A stretch of 64,000 bases of DNA from Dryococelus australis (Eukaryota; Arthropoda; Insecta; Phasmatodea; Phasmatidae), in assembly GCA_029891345.1 (NCBI GenBank), contig CM056993.1, positions 274,402,900-274,466,899 on the forward strand, read 5' to 3'. Of this stretch, positions 43,154 to 55,789 are shown piece by piece. Below the pieces are notes generated by a model, which saw nothing but the letters and a program-made list of their open reading frames with translations, was not told the origin of the DNA and did no database searches. Each line of letters begins with the position of its first letter. Positions within the stretch are counted from its first letter, which is position 1. Made by a program: the position numbers and the translations under genes.

Positions 43154-45214
43154 TGACGCATGCCAACGTGCTGCGCTGTGCGAATGTGCACTCTACTGGT
43201 GACTTCGCCCCATCTATGAGTTACCTGCACTCAGGGGGAAGTTATATAAGCGGCAAATTAATTAAACGTATTGAGCAAAGATGTTCTACAAGCCTGGTCA
43301 CCCAGATACGTAATTGTAAATTACCTACATAATTACAATCAACATTGCCTGACCGAAACCTGCATGCAAGAGTCACCCCCATGAAATAAATAAATATTTG
43401 TGATATTCTACTACTCGTCGCTTAGCCCTGGAAGAAGTTCCTACAACCCCCAGAGATGGCAGCACCCTGTGGCCTTGTGAAGTGATGACCGGCCCGCCTC
43501 AGGAACAGGCGTTTTAATATTTCGTCACCTCCAAGCGGGGCGATAAGAAATTAGCGGCGTTCCCGCTCTCCAGATAACACACCCCCATGTTGGAAGGCTA
43601 CGCTATCCCTCGCACTCCAAAGAAATGCTGATCTGAGAAATTCAACATTTAAATAGTAGTTCAGCATCCAGCACTGGGAGATACGCCGGGCTCGCCGACC
43701 GAAGAGGACGCGAGCCCTTCCTATTCTGCGAAGACTCCTCAGTCTGCAAAGACTTCCCCACCTCAGTCTGCAAATACTCTCCATCCTCAGTCTGCAAGGA
43801 CTCTCTCTCCTCTCCACGACCTGCAACACGGCGAATCATCCACTCCACAGACTGTGAAGACTGAAGCCTCCAACAACTTGCAAACTGCTTTTCCTCAACC
43901 ACACCTGTTGAATGTGAGGACAACACTCCTTCGCCAAGGTAAACCTACCCCACGACTCCAGTACCCTTTACCCCAGTCAACTTCCGTGACTCCTATTGAT
44001 AAGTTCCTGGTAAATTTTAGTATGCTGTAAAAGTGCGTCTAAATTACAGTAGAATTTTGTAGAAATAAGATTTGGGAATCTTAAATAATTAACTTTTCCA
44101 GGCTCTCCTTTGCCTAATTCTTTTTATTCACGCAATTCTGTAATAATTTTAATTGTTTAGCCAGTCAGCTCATTATAATCCTTTGTAATTTTTGCTATTA
44201 GCCAGAATTTTCCATTTTTAATATCTCAAGTAATAAACTTCACGTTAATTTAATTTGTCAGTGTACCATCTTTGTTAGTCACCTAATTCCCTAGAGTTTG
44301 TTGTAAATTCTTTTGTACCGGTAATTAACTGTCATTGGAGAGATACGGTGAGTATTCAGTGTATTGAGAAGGGACCTGATGGAACCCAGAGTAGGCAACG
44401 GTGTAAGGAATGCAACACCCTAGCGAGAGCCGTGATAGCCGACGCCTTGTAAGTACCACGTCAGAGGTCGAACCCGTGCCGCAGAGTAACGAAGCCATCC
44501 CTCAGTCTATCTCACCCTTCATTTCCCTTGAGCACGCCTCCCCACAGGACCACAATTTAGGTACCTGTTGGCCTGGGTATCATACAGGATATTATGTAGA
44601 CCTAGTAGAGCAGTCACACCCGATAGTCCGCACTACCCCTGAGGACATCATGCCTAGCCAGGTCCCTAGGACGTCCAGCATTATCAAACTCACCTCGGGT
44701 AAGCTTATCCGGGTTCAACACCCGGCAGAAACAGAGCTACCAATCTTTTGTGTCATCAAGCTGGCATCTAGGAAACAGTACAGGTTCGACTCCCGTCTAA
44801 GGCAGTGCCCAAGTCATGTGCGGCACCATCCTCGTTAGATTTCGTCCCCGCACGTCGACCCACTCGACTCGTTAAAATTTCCCCAGCCAGAGATACGCCT
44901 CCACCCCCACGATTGTGTAATTACATGGTCACATAATACCCCTGGGATACCTGGCATTCCGTTAATTGTTGACCCTTGTAGTGAGGAGGGTGGAACTCCC
45001 TGGGAGGGAATCCACCTCATCTGCCTCACTCAGGGTTTTGACTCCTCTCGATCCCGATAGTACCCTACCACCGAGCGGCCACCCACGACACCTAATCCTT
45101 CCACAACCTGTCGGGCCCAGAATGTTAACCATATACACCGCGGTAGGTCTACTTGAAGTACCGAGAGGGGGAAGTGCCTTCTAACAACTACCTCACGAAG
45201 TAGGGCACATGTCA
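43154..45214 (+). mobile_element. solo LTR, 2061 bp, with a 142-codon frame
   Basis: It starts TGACGCATGCCAACG and ends GGGCACATGTCA. The flanks AGGT (43150-43153) and AGAT (45215-45218) differ by one base. The TATA box is at 43243-43250 and AATAAA at 43385-43390. In the U5, a + frame from ATG 44410 to 44838 (142 codons, starting MQHPSESRDSRRL and including SSIIKLTSGKLIRVQHP) is intact. Its position resembles U5 frames in other copies, but I see no clear sequence match. Confidence 0.75.
43243..43250 (+). promoter_or_regulatory. LTR TATA box
   Basis: TATATAAG in AAGTTATATAAGCGGC, about 90 bp into the LTR. Confidence 0.6.
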
Positions 45215-45218
45215 AGAT

Positions 45219-48200
45219 ATACCTATGAAAAGAAAACATATTCCAGACTATGATGGAATGGTACTTTCAAGACATCATGCACATTGGAAACTTTATTTTC
45301 ATGCCCTCCAAAATAGCTAAAAATTGCCTTTTTAAACTTCTATATCTAAAATATATGAACAGGGTACATGGAAAGCTACTAATAGGCATGTATTGGACTT
45401 TGCTACAGAGTCATATAAAAAAAAATAAGATGGTCACAGTTTAAATTCCTAAAGTTCTATGATTATCGCGAAATCACTGCACGTTAGTTCAGGGGCTTAC
45501 ACATAGAGGCAATACTTCTTTACATATGCCATTTGGCATGTATACGTCTAATGGAAGTAATAGAAGTCTAACATTGATAATATTTTGTAATCAATAACAT
45601 TATATTGTGCCCTGACAAACAAATTTAATATGTCTGAAAGCTCGGCCAACAAGGACTCCATTACTCTCTAACGGGCGTGGGATGGGCATACGAAACGAGT
45701 TGGTGTGGTAAAAAAAAGACATGTTTTAACGATAGACCTTCACTGGAAAAATGTGCTTATTTCTACACCCTTGCTGTGGGAATAAACACAGAAGATCATA
45801 GACAATGTTGTGAAACAACTTAGTGACCCAAAAAAGTAGTACAAAGAGACGTACGTCATTTAAGCAACAACAGCTGTAACATGAATTTCAGAATCAACAG
45901 TCAAACAAATTTGGCAGAGGGTAAAGTAAACAGCAAAACCAGACCCTTCAACACTTAGAGGTAAGAAAAGACACAAGAAATTAATTGAAGTAGACAATTC
46001 TACATGTGATGCTGTGCGGAAAAATAATACAAAAGTTTTACATGACAACATAAACTTTGTGCTCACAGTTCTACTTTGTATGTTCATATCTGTCTGTTAT
46101 TTTGAAAAGCAAAATATTTATGAGTGGTGTTAATCTGTTTTCTCTTATTCAGATTTGTTTTTGCTTCATGTTTTTACTATTTTAATGGGGCTCTAACAAA
46201 TCACTAGTCAGTTACATACCTTTGCAGGCACATATCTATAAGTTTTCATGCTCGTTTTCAAGACATTTATATACAGATTTGTGACGCAGGCAGCAAATCA
46301 AGACTTTTTTTCTCTTTGCTTTGTAATGTCGCAATTGGAATCATGTTGGAATTTGCAATTGGAATTACAGCTTGGTTTTACTCACTCGATAGAGACGTAA
46401 AAACTAAGGCGCCATATTAAAAAAATAAATAAAGGAATTCAAGTCTCGGATTATTTCCTCCTCATTTTTGTCACAAGTTCAAAAAAACAGTTCACATTCT
46501 TCCATTAATGCAGAGTCACAAACAGTCAGCTTAACGAGACAGTAGAGCAAAGAACAGCGCCACAGAGTTAATTATTTATTCATGTCAAAAAAAAAAAAAC
46601 TCAGACAATTACGAAAGCAAGAGGAACATTAGTTCCCTCCTGTCACCCTAGTAAACCCCCCCCCCCCCCCCCCCACCACCAGCAGAAATAATTTAGTACA
46701 AAAAAAAAGAAGTGATGGTCACTGGTGCTTGCCCATATGGGCAAAATTTGCCTCGCTCGACATGTCTTCTCTGAGAGCTGGTTGTCAACTGGCAGGCTCA
46801 CCTGACATAAATCGCCACGTGCTCTACCTCCACTCCTCGCACCAGGGTGCCAAAAACCTAACCAAATAAGGGCATGGCTTGGTACGGAATCTCTTCAGAT
46901 ACCATGTGAACCCTCGTCGCAACCACTTTCCCACACCAGCAGAACTGCATGGTAGTAAAATAATCAAATTTTGAGAACATTCTCAAAGGACAAAATGTCT
47001 ACGAAAGTGGTAAAAGCTTTGATCTTCGATTGCTGATGATGTAACTTCAGAAAAAGCAAACGTATGACAGATAAACATTCTAATAGGGCCCAACATCAAA
47101 TATTGATAAACAATTGCACTTCCTCATAAAATAAAAGAAAATTTACCCAATGTCCTGTTTATATTAATATTATCTGCATCATTAAATCTTGTTCAATTTT
47201 CTGTTACCGCTATGGATATAGAAAAATCCGAGTTAGATAAGATATACTTACTCTGATTGAAACAGTTTACATATTGTTACACGTGAAGGATGATGCCTGA
47301 GGGGCATATCCAAGTTCGTAAGGGATGGAGGTCTTAATAATGAAAATAAATAAATAAAAGAAACTAAATTTGCTCTCTAATTTTTTTGTCCTGCTGCTAT
47401 GTACAACATCAATTAGCTATCTCCACTTTTACTCTTTCTATTTAACAGTGAGCGCACTATTTAATGTTAATTTCAACATTAATTAATGCCCTTCTTAATG
47501 TCTCGTTTAATTGCAGTCAATTAACTTGTGCCCATTAGTAGCATGTGTTCATCTGTTTCCATCAGTTATATTGTCTTTCACTCACGCACTTGATCCAATA
47601 GTCCAGGCTCCAACCACGTTTTTCAGAACGTTGACACTCCCAGTCTTTGCCTTCCCTTTTTCGCAGCTGACCACGTGCTCGCTCGGAATCCCACCAGTCA
47701 TCCAGTCATGCGCTCCAACTCAAAAACTCCTGGCCACGAGGCCCGCCACCCTTAAATACAGTCAGGGAGACCATCTGGAATGTTTACAAACACTGAGCCA
47801 CGCTGAGTCCTAGGTCAGTAATCCAGGGCATTCCTCAATGTACGAGGAAAAACACCACAATCAGGGTCACACAGCATTATGCCGCAGAATATTATCTTGT
47901 CGGCCTGGCTTTGAAACTGATATGCCACTGCAAGGTCGCCTGCTGCTGTTATAATGACTCTCCGTCATCCTCGCTCTCACGTGCCGGGCGGGCCAAGGAC
48001 AGCAGCGCAGACCTGTGCTACATAACAATATTTTGAATTATTGGTAGGTGTACGTGATGAACGTAACATGGAATAAAATGCCAGAGTTGCCCTTTTGCTC
48101 CTGTAATACGGACCAAAGCGAGAAAATTGTATTTTCCACCTTTTCTGCCTTGCCGAGATAGGGGAAAGCAGCTGCTGTACATAATGAAATTGGAGACATC

Positions 48201-51200
48201 TTTTGTTTCTTGTCCAACTATTCCCAACAATCCCAAATCTAAATTCATATTCGTAGGAATTCAGTGAGTAGAAATAATCAGTATTTTTTTTAGTGGCTAA
48301 AACACACATTAAAATTAAATTGTATTACACCTAATCTGCAATGGGAAATGTATCATATTCTGCATTTCCTGAATATAAATCATATTAGCCAGCTTGAAGT
48401 TTTTGTTTAAAAAATTTACAGAGATATTTCTTTCAAGAAACAAGACTGAAATCAGATTATCATAGACCAAACCTTTGATGTTGGAGAAAATGGCAAAGAA
48501 GAGTTGAGGAGGACAAAAAGAAAGGAAATTGAATTTGACCAAGAGACTAAAACAGTAAAGTACACAACAGGAAATGCCTGCTAAATGTGCCACATAATCT
48601 CACAATAAAATTATTTGAATGAAAGTATTCCTAATGCAGAAGTACTTGAGTCTCTTCATAAGCAGAAGTGTTAATCTCCATTTATACTATAGGTAGTTAT
48701 TTTGCCTTTCATAAAGCTATTTTTTGCTTGTGAGAAGTGACACAAAGTGGCGACATTCAATTTTAATTGTCAGTCTTTAATATCACATTCTTTCTTTTTA
48801 AGAATACTTCTTGTGAAACTAAGATCTACATTGTATTGTTTCTTAACCTGCAAAAATTATTTTCCCTAACACACTGATATTTGCACTGTCATCTACAACT
48901 TCAGAACTTCTGTAGATTACATCGATCTTCATTGCTTATTGTTTAGTGCATAGTGCATGTAAGTTATACATAACTGATGTCTAAGACAATGTCTCCTGAA
49001 TCCTTATACAGTATTCTGATAATCTGCCATAGATGTAATACAGTACATCTCCAGTTAACATGCCATTTGACTTGGCAGCCATGCTCATTTGAGCCCCCTC
49101 TCCCCCATGACCTTATTGAGACTCTCTGATCTCAGATACACTTGAGGTCTAACCTAAGTGCTTTACTTAGCCCATACTCTTTCTCCAGGACAGTGCCATA
49201 GCTGTTTCACTGCATGTACCCATAATTCAGAGGGTAAAGCTTTCTCTTTAGGTGTCTTGTGGGTTTTGCATTGGAGTGTCAATTAACATGACCAATTCTG
49301 AATTTCTTCAAATTGAAATTTGGTCCTTGGGTCCAAAGTGCGTAGTAATCCAACATCCAGTCTGGTAGTTGAGTTCAGTAGCTTTCTAGTGGCCGAAGGG
49401 AAGCACTCAATGTAGCTCTTTGTTTAAACCAGGGGTGGCTCTTGCCAGTACACTCAAAGAGTTAAAGTATTACCATAACTGGAGAGAGGGTGTGTGCATG
49501 ATGCTTCATCCAGATATTCTTGAGTCATGCACGGCTAACCGTGCTTAAATACTAGAGTACAGCACTGCCCCAGCACTTCAAACATGTTGATGCATACCTT
49601 CTAGCTGTTGGGAGTGATGACCATTCCCTCCAGTCAGCCATAGTGGTGGAGACAATCATCTTTTTTGAAGACAGTAGCCTCTACAATTTCCATTCCACAT
49701 CTACTGTAAAGGCAGAGCCAGACAACAAATATGGAAGCAAATGCTGCCTGCATATCTGAGACATTTGTTCCACCCCAGTGAAGCATCTCATCCTGGAACT
49801 TCCATGTAGGCAGAACCTACCATGGAGGCAGAACCAACTGGCAACCCTGCTAGAAACAACTATGTAATTCTCTTACTTAATGCAACTGGGTGGTTAGCAG
49901 ATACCACAGCTTACCAATTTTTCTCTGCTTGATACCGGAACCAAGGGGAACTGATTAACATAGGTAGCTAACAATGCCACCAGGAAAATCTGTTTTCTAA
50001 AGGAAGAGTTGTAATAAGAAAGAAGAGGCCTAGTTCACTTTATTAGAAGGTTTTAGTACACCGTAATAGTGCCTTACAATAAAACTACCCATACTGAACC
50101 AAAATTTTGGAGGTATACTTCTGAATGATAGTGTAGGTGCGTGGCAGGTTATATAATAATCTTCGTGGTAATTTCAATTTGTTAAGTGCTCTAATCCTCA
50201 CATCTGCATCCAACCTGTCCACAAAAATATTCTATATCCATCCATTGTGTGCAAAATGGAGAAGAATGTATTGCGAAAATGAAGCTGCATAGGTAATTAT
50301 GTTCTCATGTTGTTTGGCATCCACCATACTTATTAATATACATACACTGGTAGTTTAATATTCTGAGGTTAGTTTGTACTATAGGTAAATTTAATACTAT
50401 GTTTCACATGCAAGTTTACTTAAAATAAATTTTATAACATTTTTGTTGCTACATTAGTATTTCTGTAAACTGTTGGTTAAGAGTTTAAATTTAGTCTTTG
50501 GAATGCTAATAACTGTCTCTATAGTTTTCCACATTTTTTTTTTTAATTTATTTCCATTACTTTTTGTGTACATCTATGTTACTTCATTTTTGCATGTTTT
50601 GTTTATATTTGTGAATAGTGGGTTGTTGTAATTTGAAAGCAGGAGAATTCCCTCACAAGAAATTCTAAAAGTTTTTGCTCCCTGGAAAGAGAAATTTTGA
50701 TTTGAGACACTTGTTATTTTCTACTTTCAAAAATTGTAAAAATATGAAGGGAAACACAATTTTCAAAATACGTTTCTCCTTTTTTTTTTATTAAATTTAA
50801 ACAGTTAATTTTTATTGTACCAACAATTTAAGTTCATTTATGTGATTTTGGTTATGGCAACGTACTACCAGGCTACAACATGATTTGTCATGTTTAATGT
50901 AGTACTTTACCTGCTACTTAAAAAAAGTGACACAAAAATAGATTTTTAATCGAAAGGTGGGCAGGCAAAAACATGTATTCTCAAGAAAGTAAAAAAAGTC
51001 TTACTGATAGTGTTTAAATGAACAAGTCACCTTTTCTGAGATTAAGAACACACGATACCACTTTACATAACATGACATTTGAATTGCACATAACTGTGTG
51101 CTCTTTAAGATACTGAAATGCAGAATTATGTAAATAAACTTTTTGCCTAATTTGGCAAAAAAAGTCTTTATTTTCCTGTCTGACCAAAACAGCATACCAT

Positions 51201-51227
51201 TTGTTGCTGGTTAAAAGCAGTCTGGTT
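45219..51227. other. long unassigned AT-rich region
   Basis: About 6 kb without a convincing gene. GC-richer patches at 46.70-46.94, 47.50-48.00 and 49.05-49.90 kb have no recognisable frame or repeat ends; the last repeats an AGGCAGAACC word. A C19 run lies at 46656-46674. Confidence 0.4.
46656..46674. repeat. C19 homopolymer
   Basis: Nineteen consecutive C, the longest homopolymer in the window. Confidence 0.95.
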
Positions 51228-51385
51228 CAGAGCTGTAATGATAAAGCAGAAATACTGACAGGGGATTGAAATTGCTGATTGCAGCTATAGCGGTAAAGCA
51301 GAATAACTGCCTGAGGACTGAAATTGCTGATTGCAGCTGTAATGGTAAAGCAGAATAAATGACAGAAGAATGAATTTTGCTGATT
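51228..51385. repeat. ~52 bp tandem repeat, three units
   Basis: Units begin near 51228, 51282 and 51334 with CAG(A/C)... then GGTAAAGCAGAATAA-like and TGAAATTGCTGATTGCAGC-like blocks. Confidence 0.75.
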
Positions 51386-51389
51386 GCTT

Positions 51390-52881
51390 CAACTCTCACG
51401 TCGCCGAGAAGGTAGGAAAAATTTTTTGATAATAAGTACACTCCAGAAGTGGCTTGGTGACGCTTCCAAATGCTGCATTGTTTTTGAGTGTTTACCTGAA
51501 GACTAAATAAGTAGATGAGCATACTGTCAACATAGTTGCTGTATCTTGCTGCATGAAATCACTCTGCAGGAAGTTTTTTTCCCTGAAAACTGTACACCAT
51601 TAGTAAACAAGGCCACTGTTACAAATAATTTGTCCGTAATAGATAAAAATATTTGTGTAGGATTTAAATTAAATGTACATTTTTGTTTTCATTTTGCTTT
51701 GTTATTTTCTTGAATAAATTTGGTTGTCATTTGTGCTGAATGAACTTTCAAATTTTTTGGTGATTGTGTGTGTTAAGTAGACATCCCAGTTTTTGGATGA
51801 CTATGTGTGTTTAGTAGAAATTTAAAATTTTAACTATACTTAAAAATATCAAAAGCACTTTTCCAAGCTGCTTCAACATTAAACCACCTTCTACCCAGCT
51901 GGTTTTAGGAATTTCAAGGCTACCTCACCGCACTGCATGTACCTTCAACCCACTACAGTATACTCTGGTATTTAGGAGGTACATTAGATGTTATAAAGAA
52001 ATATAATGAATGCTGTAATTGTAGTCTGGATCACTCAACAAGCTACAAATCAACTTTAAATTCAGATGGTAATATTCATAATAATAAATGTTGTTATTCA
52101 TAAGCAGAGTAGCAGAGGAATTATCAGCTAAAAAGATTAACACTCTAGAATTCTTGTCAATGGCAACAATATTTATTAAATAGATGTTTGCCAGTTTGCT
52201 TATATATTCATACAAAGGAAAGTTTGCCACTATACTGTACATATCTTTGGCATATATCCAATATCAACACGTCACTTTTCATGCAGCCCAAAGTGATCAG
52301 TTATACTGCACAAAGTTATAAAACAAAGTTACAAGATTTTCACACCAAAAACTGATAAAAGTTTATGAATGAATAAACGGGCCCACTATAGTTATTATAC
52401 AAAATTACCGCACCCAACACAACTTGCAGAACTATTGAAAGAGTTGCCGCTATTTGGCGCGGCGCACGGCATAGGAGAATTAAACACTGCAATATAAACA
52501 AGTCTATGCAGAAAACACTCTCAGACCATGGGCAAACGAAACTGTCGCCTAATACGTGCATTTGTCTCAGTCGGAAGGTCATGACGTCACTCCTGCATGA
52601 TGGCGTAAGAGCAAATACATTGCCCCAGCAACCATGCCAATCGCTCATTGCTTCAAGGCTCCGGTATATAGCAAGCTCGGCTGTACATCAACAGCTAATC
52701 TGCTTCTGCCGCTTGCGGCACTTGAAGCACATCATTTTTCACCAGTCGATACAGAACACGTCTTATTAAAAGTGTTGCGGGAAACGTGAATGAGTTTAAA
52801 ACACCTTACCAAGCTTACAACAACCCGCAAACATATCACACCAATTTTGCGTACACCGTGGCGGTAGGCTAACACTGCAAA
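51390..52881. other. unassigned stretch with a possible promoter-like patch
   Basis: Mostly AT-rich. A GC-richer patch (52440-52740) holds a perfect TGACGTCA (52582-52589), a CCAAT word and a TATATAG. No transcript or coding exon can be tied to it. Confidence 0.3.
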
Positions 52882-52884
52882 GTA

Positions 52885-53121
52885 TAGGCTGTTCACGGTA
52901 AAGTGAGCACTTTTAAGGCCCTTCCAAAAGGCATTATCCCCTCATAAATCTATTTTATTACAGTGTCAAATGTTAACTTTTGAGAGTGATGAAATGTATA
53001 TGCTGTGTTTATTAGTCATATTGCATTGATCACATTAAAAAGTGGCAGAAAGGTAGAAATTAATGGAAAGGAAAAATTTAGCAGAGCCTTAAAAAGTGCT
53101 CACTTTACAGTGAACAGCCTA
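52885..53121. mobile_element. 237 bp TIR MITE (TAGGCTGTTCAC family)
   Basis: Left end TAGGCTGTTCACGGTAAAGT, then GAGCACTTTT; right end mirrors it as AAAAGTGCTCACTTTACAG and GAACAGCCTA. The 28-30 bp inverted ends have one or two mismatches, with TA (or TATA) on both sides. Other ends of the family occur at 18977 and about 60720. Confidence 0.85.
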
Positions 53122-53123
53122 TA

Positions 53124-54401
53124 ACACAGTATATTCCTGTGCGAAATGCCAGGCACACTTATCCATACTGCAAATTTGCACAAACTCCTCAAGTTAATCT
53201 TATTGCATTGCAATACAATTACATTTATTCATGACTGCCTCGAAACACTGGTACAAACCAAGCCGCCACAGTTTACCGCGCAAGCACCTACTTGCGCGGT
53301 TCCGCTCACACGTCCAGTCTGTCTGACCTTCTGTAACGAACTCTTACAGCTGACTCTCCAAAGACGTGCCTACCACACAATGCAACAACACACTACCCCG
53401 CTCGTAGCACAGCCTGGTGGCAATTCCTTGAACAAATATACTTACATACCAAAGTTTCGCAAGCAAATAATCGTAGTAAATAATTACAGTTAAGAAGTTT
53501 TTTAAGGGACTGAAAAAAATGATACTTATTACCCAGAACAACTTCTTAAAATGGTAAAATTACACATCTGCATATAGACAAGGTGCAAATTTATTCAACT
53601 CCTTAAGCAGGAAATCTTCTTAAGTGCGAACTTCTTAACAGGATTTCACTGTATATTACAGCCAAGCTAATATATATATATATATATAAAACAAATTTTA
53701 TAAATATTGCACAACAGACTAAATATTCATAAATATACATAAAATGTAATAAATAGGCCGGTCAATAAAAACCAAAAATTGTTACTCTGCAGGTACAAGA
53801 CTGGATCTAAAAATCCCTGTGACCAAAGTCGTCACATCATGAACCAGCGTTATATATTACCTTTTCTTATGACACTTTATCATCTTTAATTACATATTGT
53901 TTTAGAGGACGAGTTGAAAATTTGCTTGTATGAAAGAAACATTCAAATTATTATATAACCTGCCAAATTTTAACCTCACCGAAAGAAAACGCAATAAATA
54001 TGTAGTTTGTACCAATTCGAATATTAAACACATTTGGGACTTTTTTTTTTGGGAAGTTCGTTTTCCATAAAATAAACGTGTTATTTTTACATTGTGAAAT
54101 AGTGTTTAAATGGGGGTTTTTTTAGGCCACGTACATTTCAAACATTCTACTAACCATTTGAAAATACGTTATTTACAATACACACAGACTTACTGTTCGT
54201 AATTCCTATTTGCATTTCCTGAATACATGTTTTTCTGTTGCAATCCTCACATGTTTTTCTGCCATCAATAAAAAATAATTAGCTGAATCACTAAACAAAT
54301 ACGACACTTCACGGGCTTTTCGAAACTAGTAAATTGCAGAATGAAAATAATCGGTGCCGCTTTGTGACAATAGGAAAAATGGCGGACCAAGCCATATACA
54401 C
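53124..54401. other. AT-rich stretch with (TA)n
   Basis: A (TA)9 run lies at 53671-53688. The right part probably belongs to the hAT element ending at 54524. Confidence 0.4.
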
Positions 54402-54524
54402 ATGTCGGTAAAAGGTATAGAATAAAAGTATCGATATGCACATCACGATACTTGATACCTACTTTCGATACGGCCCAATATCGAGTGGTATTGAGGTATC
54501 GAAGTATCGAACGTCCCATCTCTA
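54402..54524. mobile_element. right end of a hAT-like element
   Basis: Dense ATCGATA / GTATCGAA subterminal repeats, then AACGTCCCATCTCTA at 54524, the mirror of TAGAGATGGGACGTT. The left end was not found, so size and TSD are unknown. Confidence 0.5.
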
Positions 54525-54559
54525 CAAATAACCAAAATATTTTAGACTCTGCTTACTGT

Positions 54560-55729
54560 AGCAAGCTCAGATATCACCGGGCAGTGCCAGCATTTTGGCA
54601 GTATACTTCTGGTCACGGCCAGAGGTGGCGGTACTGGTTTGCCTCGTACTGGGGCATCAGAGGTTACAACTCTCCCCATAGATCTGGTGGCAATCATATC
54701 TTTTGCCTGCTCTTGCCGAATGTCTGCTATATCACCCTCTCGTATGTGGGCTCTCTTGACAAGCTCCTCAATGGTCTATGGCTCTGGGTTGCGGAGGTAT
54801 GCTTGGACTTACGGTTGTATAATGCTGGTAATTAATTAGACAACATCAAGCTCCTCATGGTCTGGGTGCATGTGTTGAAATATCACTGCTTTGTGGCAAA
54901 TTGAGAGTTTGGCTTTCTCATGGTCTTTTTGTACCTGACTATACAGCTTTTCGGTTAGTTGGGCGACCATGTGCGGTCCTGAAAAATAGGCGAACTGGTC
55001 CCAGTTGGTTACTTATTCACAGTAATGTTTCCACCATTTTTCAGCTTCTCCCTGAAGCTGAAAGGGCCTTAGCCTTAAGGACCCATAGAGCATCTGGTAA
55101 TCAAGTTCTCTCGAACTCCATTCAGCAAGCTTGCCGGAATTTTCTATACTGTGTTTTCACTGTGAATTCCGGCAATGGCATTGGTTCGAAGTCTCCTGAG
55201 CACCATAGGTTCTTTTTGTGGTTGCGGTCTTTGCGGCGTGATGTGGCATGTTGGACACCTGAAAATAAGGCCATCTATAATATCTAGGGCCTGGTCGTTC
55301 AATACAAGACAGAGGAGGTGGAATGTGCGTGGACATTCATGACAAGCGATGCGATAAACCCCTCTATCTGGGCAGTTAGTGTAGTCACACTTATGGTGAC
55401 AATCTAGACATTACTAGCAGCGGTATTCAGTGCCTTTGATATTCCTCTCAGCATCCTCCCATCTTAGACAGGCATAGTGGTATATATAGCTCTGCAGTGT
55501 GCACAAGCAATGAGATACAGGCCCGTGCTTGGGCATTCTTCTACTCTGCAGATTTGACCAGCGCTTTCCTCTGTATTCTCAGAGTAGCCATTTCGGCTTT
55601 GTGTATGGGCACCACGGGGCGTTTTCCTCGCAACTTCCCGAAGATGGTTAAGTGGTCTGGCTGTGGAGTCGTAAAGGCCTTTCTCAGGGATTTCCCAGTC
55701 CTTAGTGTTAGTTGCTCGAGCTCTTCCAA
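54560..55729 (-). pseudogene. Gag of an LTR element with two PHD fingers and capsid (element B)
   Basis: Begins within about 30 nt of the primer-binding site (open from a TTG at 55729; no ATG). Codons 55552-55246 encode two PHD-type fingers with the same C-x4-C-x9-C-x2-C-x4-H-x2-C spacing as element A. Examples are CPSTGLYLIACAHC and CHECPRTFHLLC, with the last pair CPTC. Small frameshifts lie before and inside finger 1, and two stops sit between the fingers. Farther on (about 54950-54580) a capsid-like tail reads ICHKAVIFQHMHPDHEEL, AYLRNPEP, then EELVKRAHIREGDIADIRQE. It is followed by a zinc-knuckle start, PKCWHC, where similarity stops and the element is truncated near 54575. The order PHD-PHD-capsid-knuckle makes the fingers an N-terminal Gag module. 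Inactive copy. Confidence 0.7.
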
Positions 55730-55757
55730 TCGCTCAACGGTCCCTAATTACTCAATG

Positions 55758-55775
55758 GCCCCACGTTGGGCGCCA
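55758..55775 (-). other. primer-binding site, tRNA-Lys(CUU) type (element B)
   Basis: Identical 18-mer to 14361-14378, TGGCGCCCAACGTGGGGC on the minus strand, 14 nt from the LTR edge at 55790. Confidence 0.85.
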
Positions 55776-55789
55776 AGAAAAGATAAAGC

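Noticed and set aside
44745..44790. B-box-like GGTTCGACTCCCG
   Set aside because: No A box at the right distance; it lies inside the 142-codon U5 frame.
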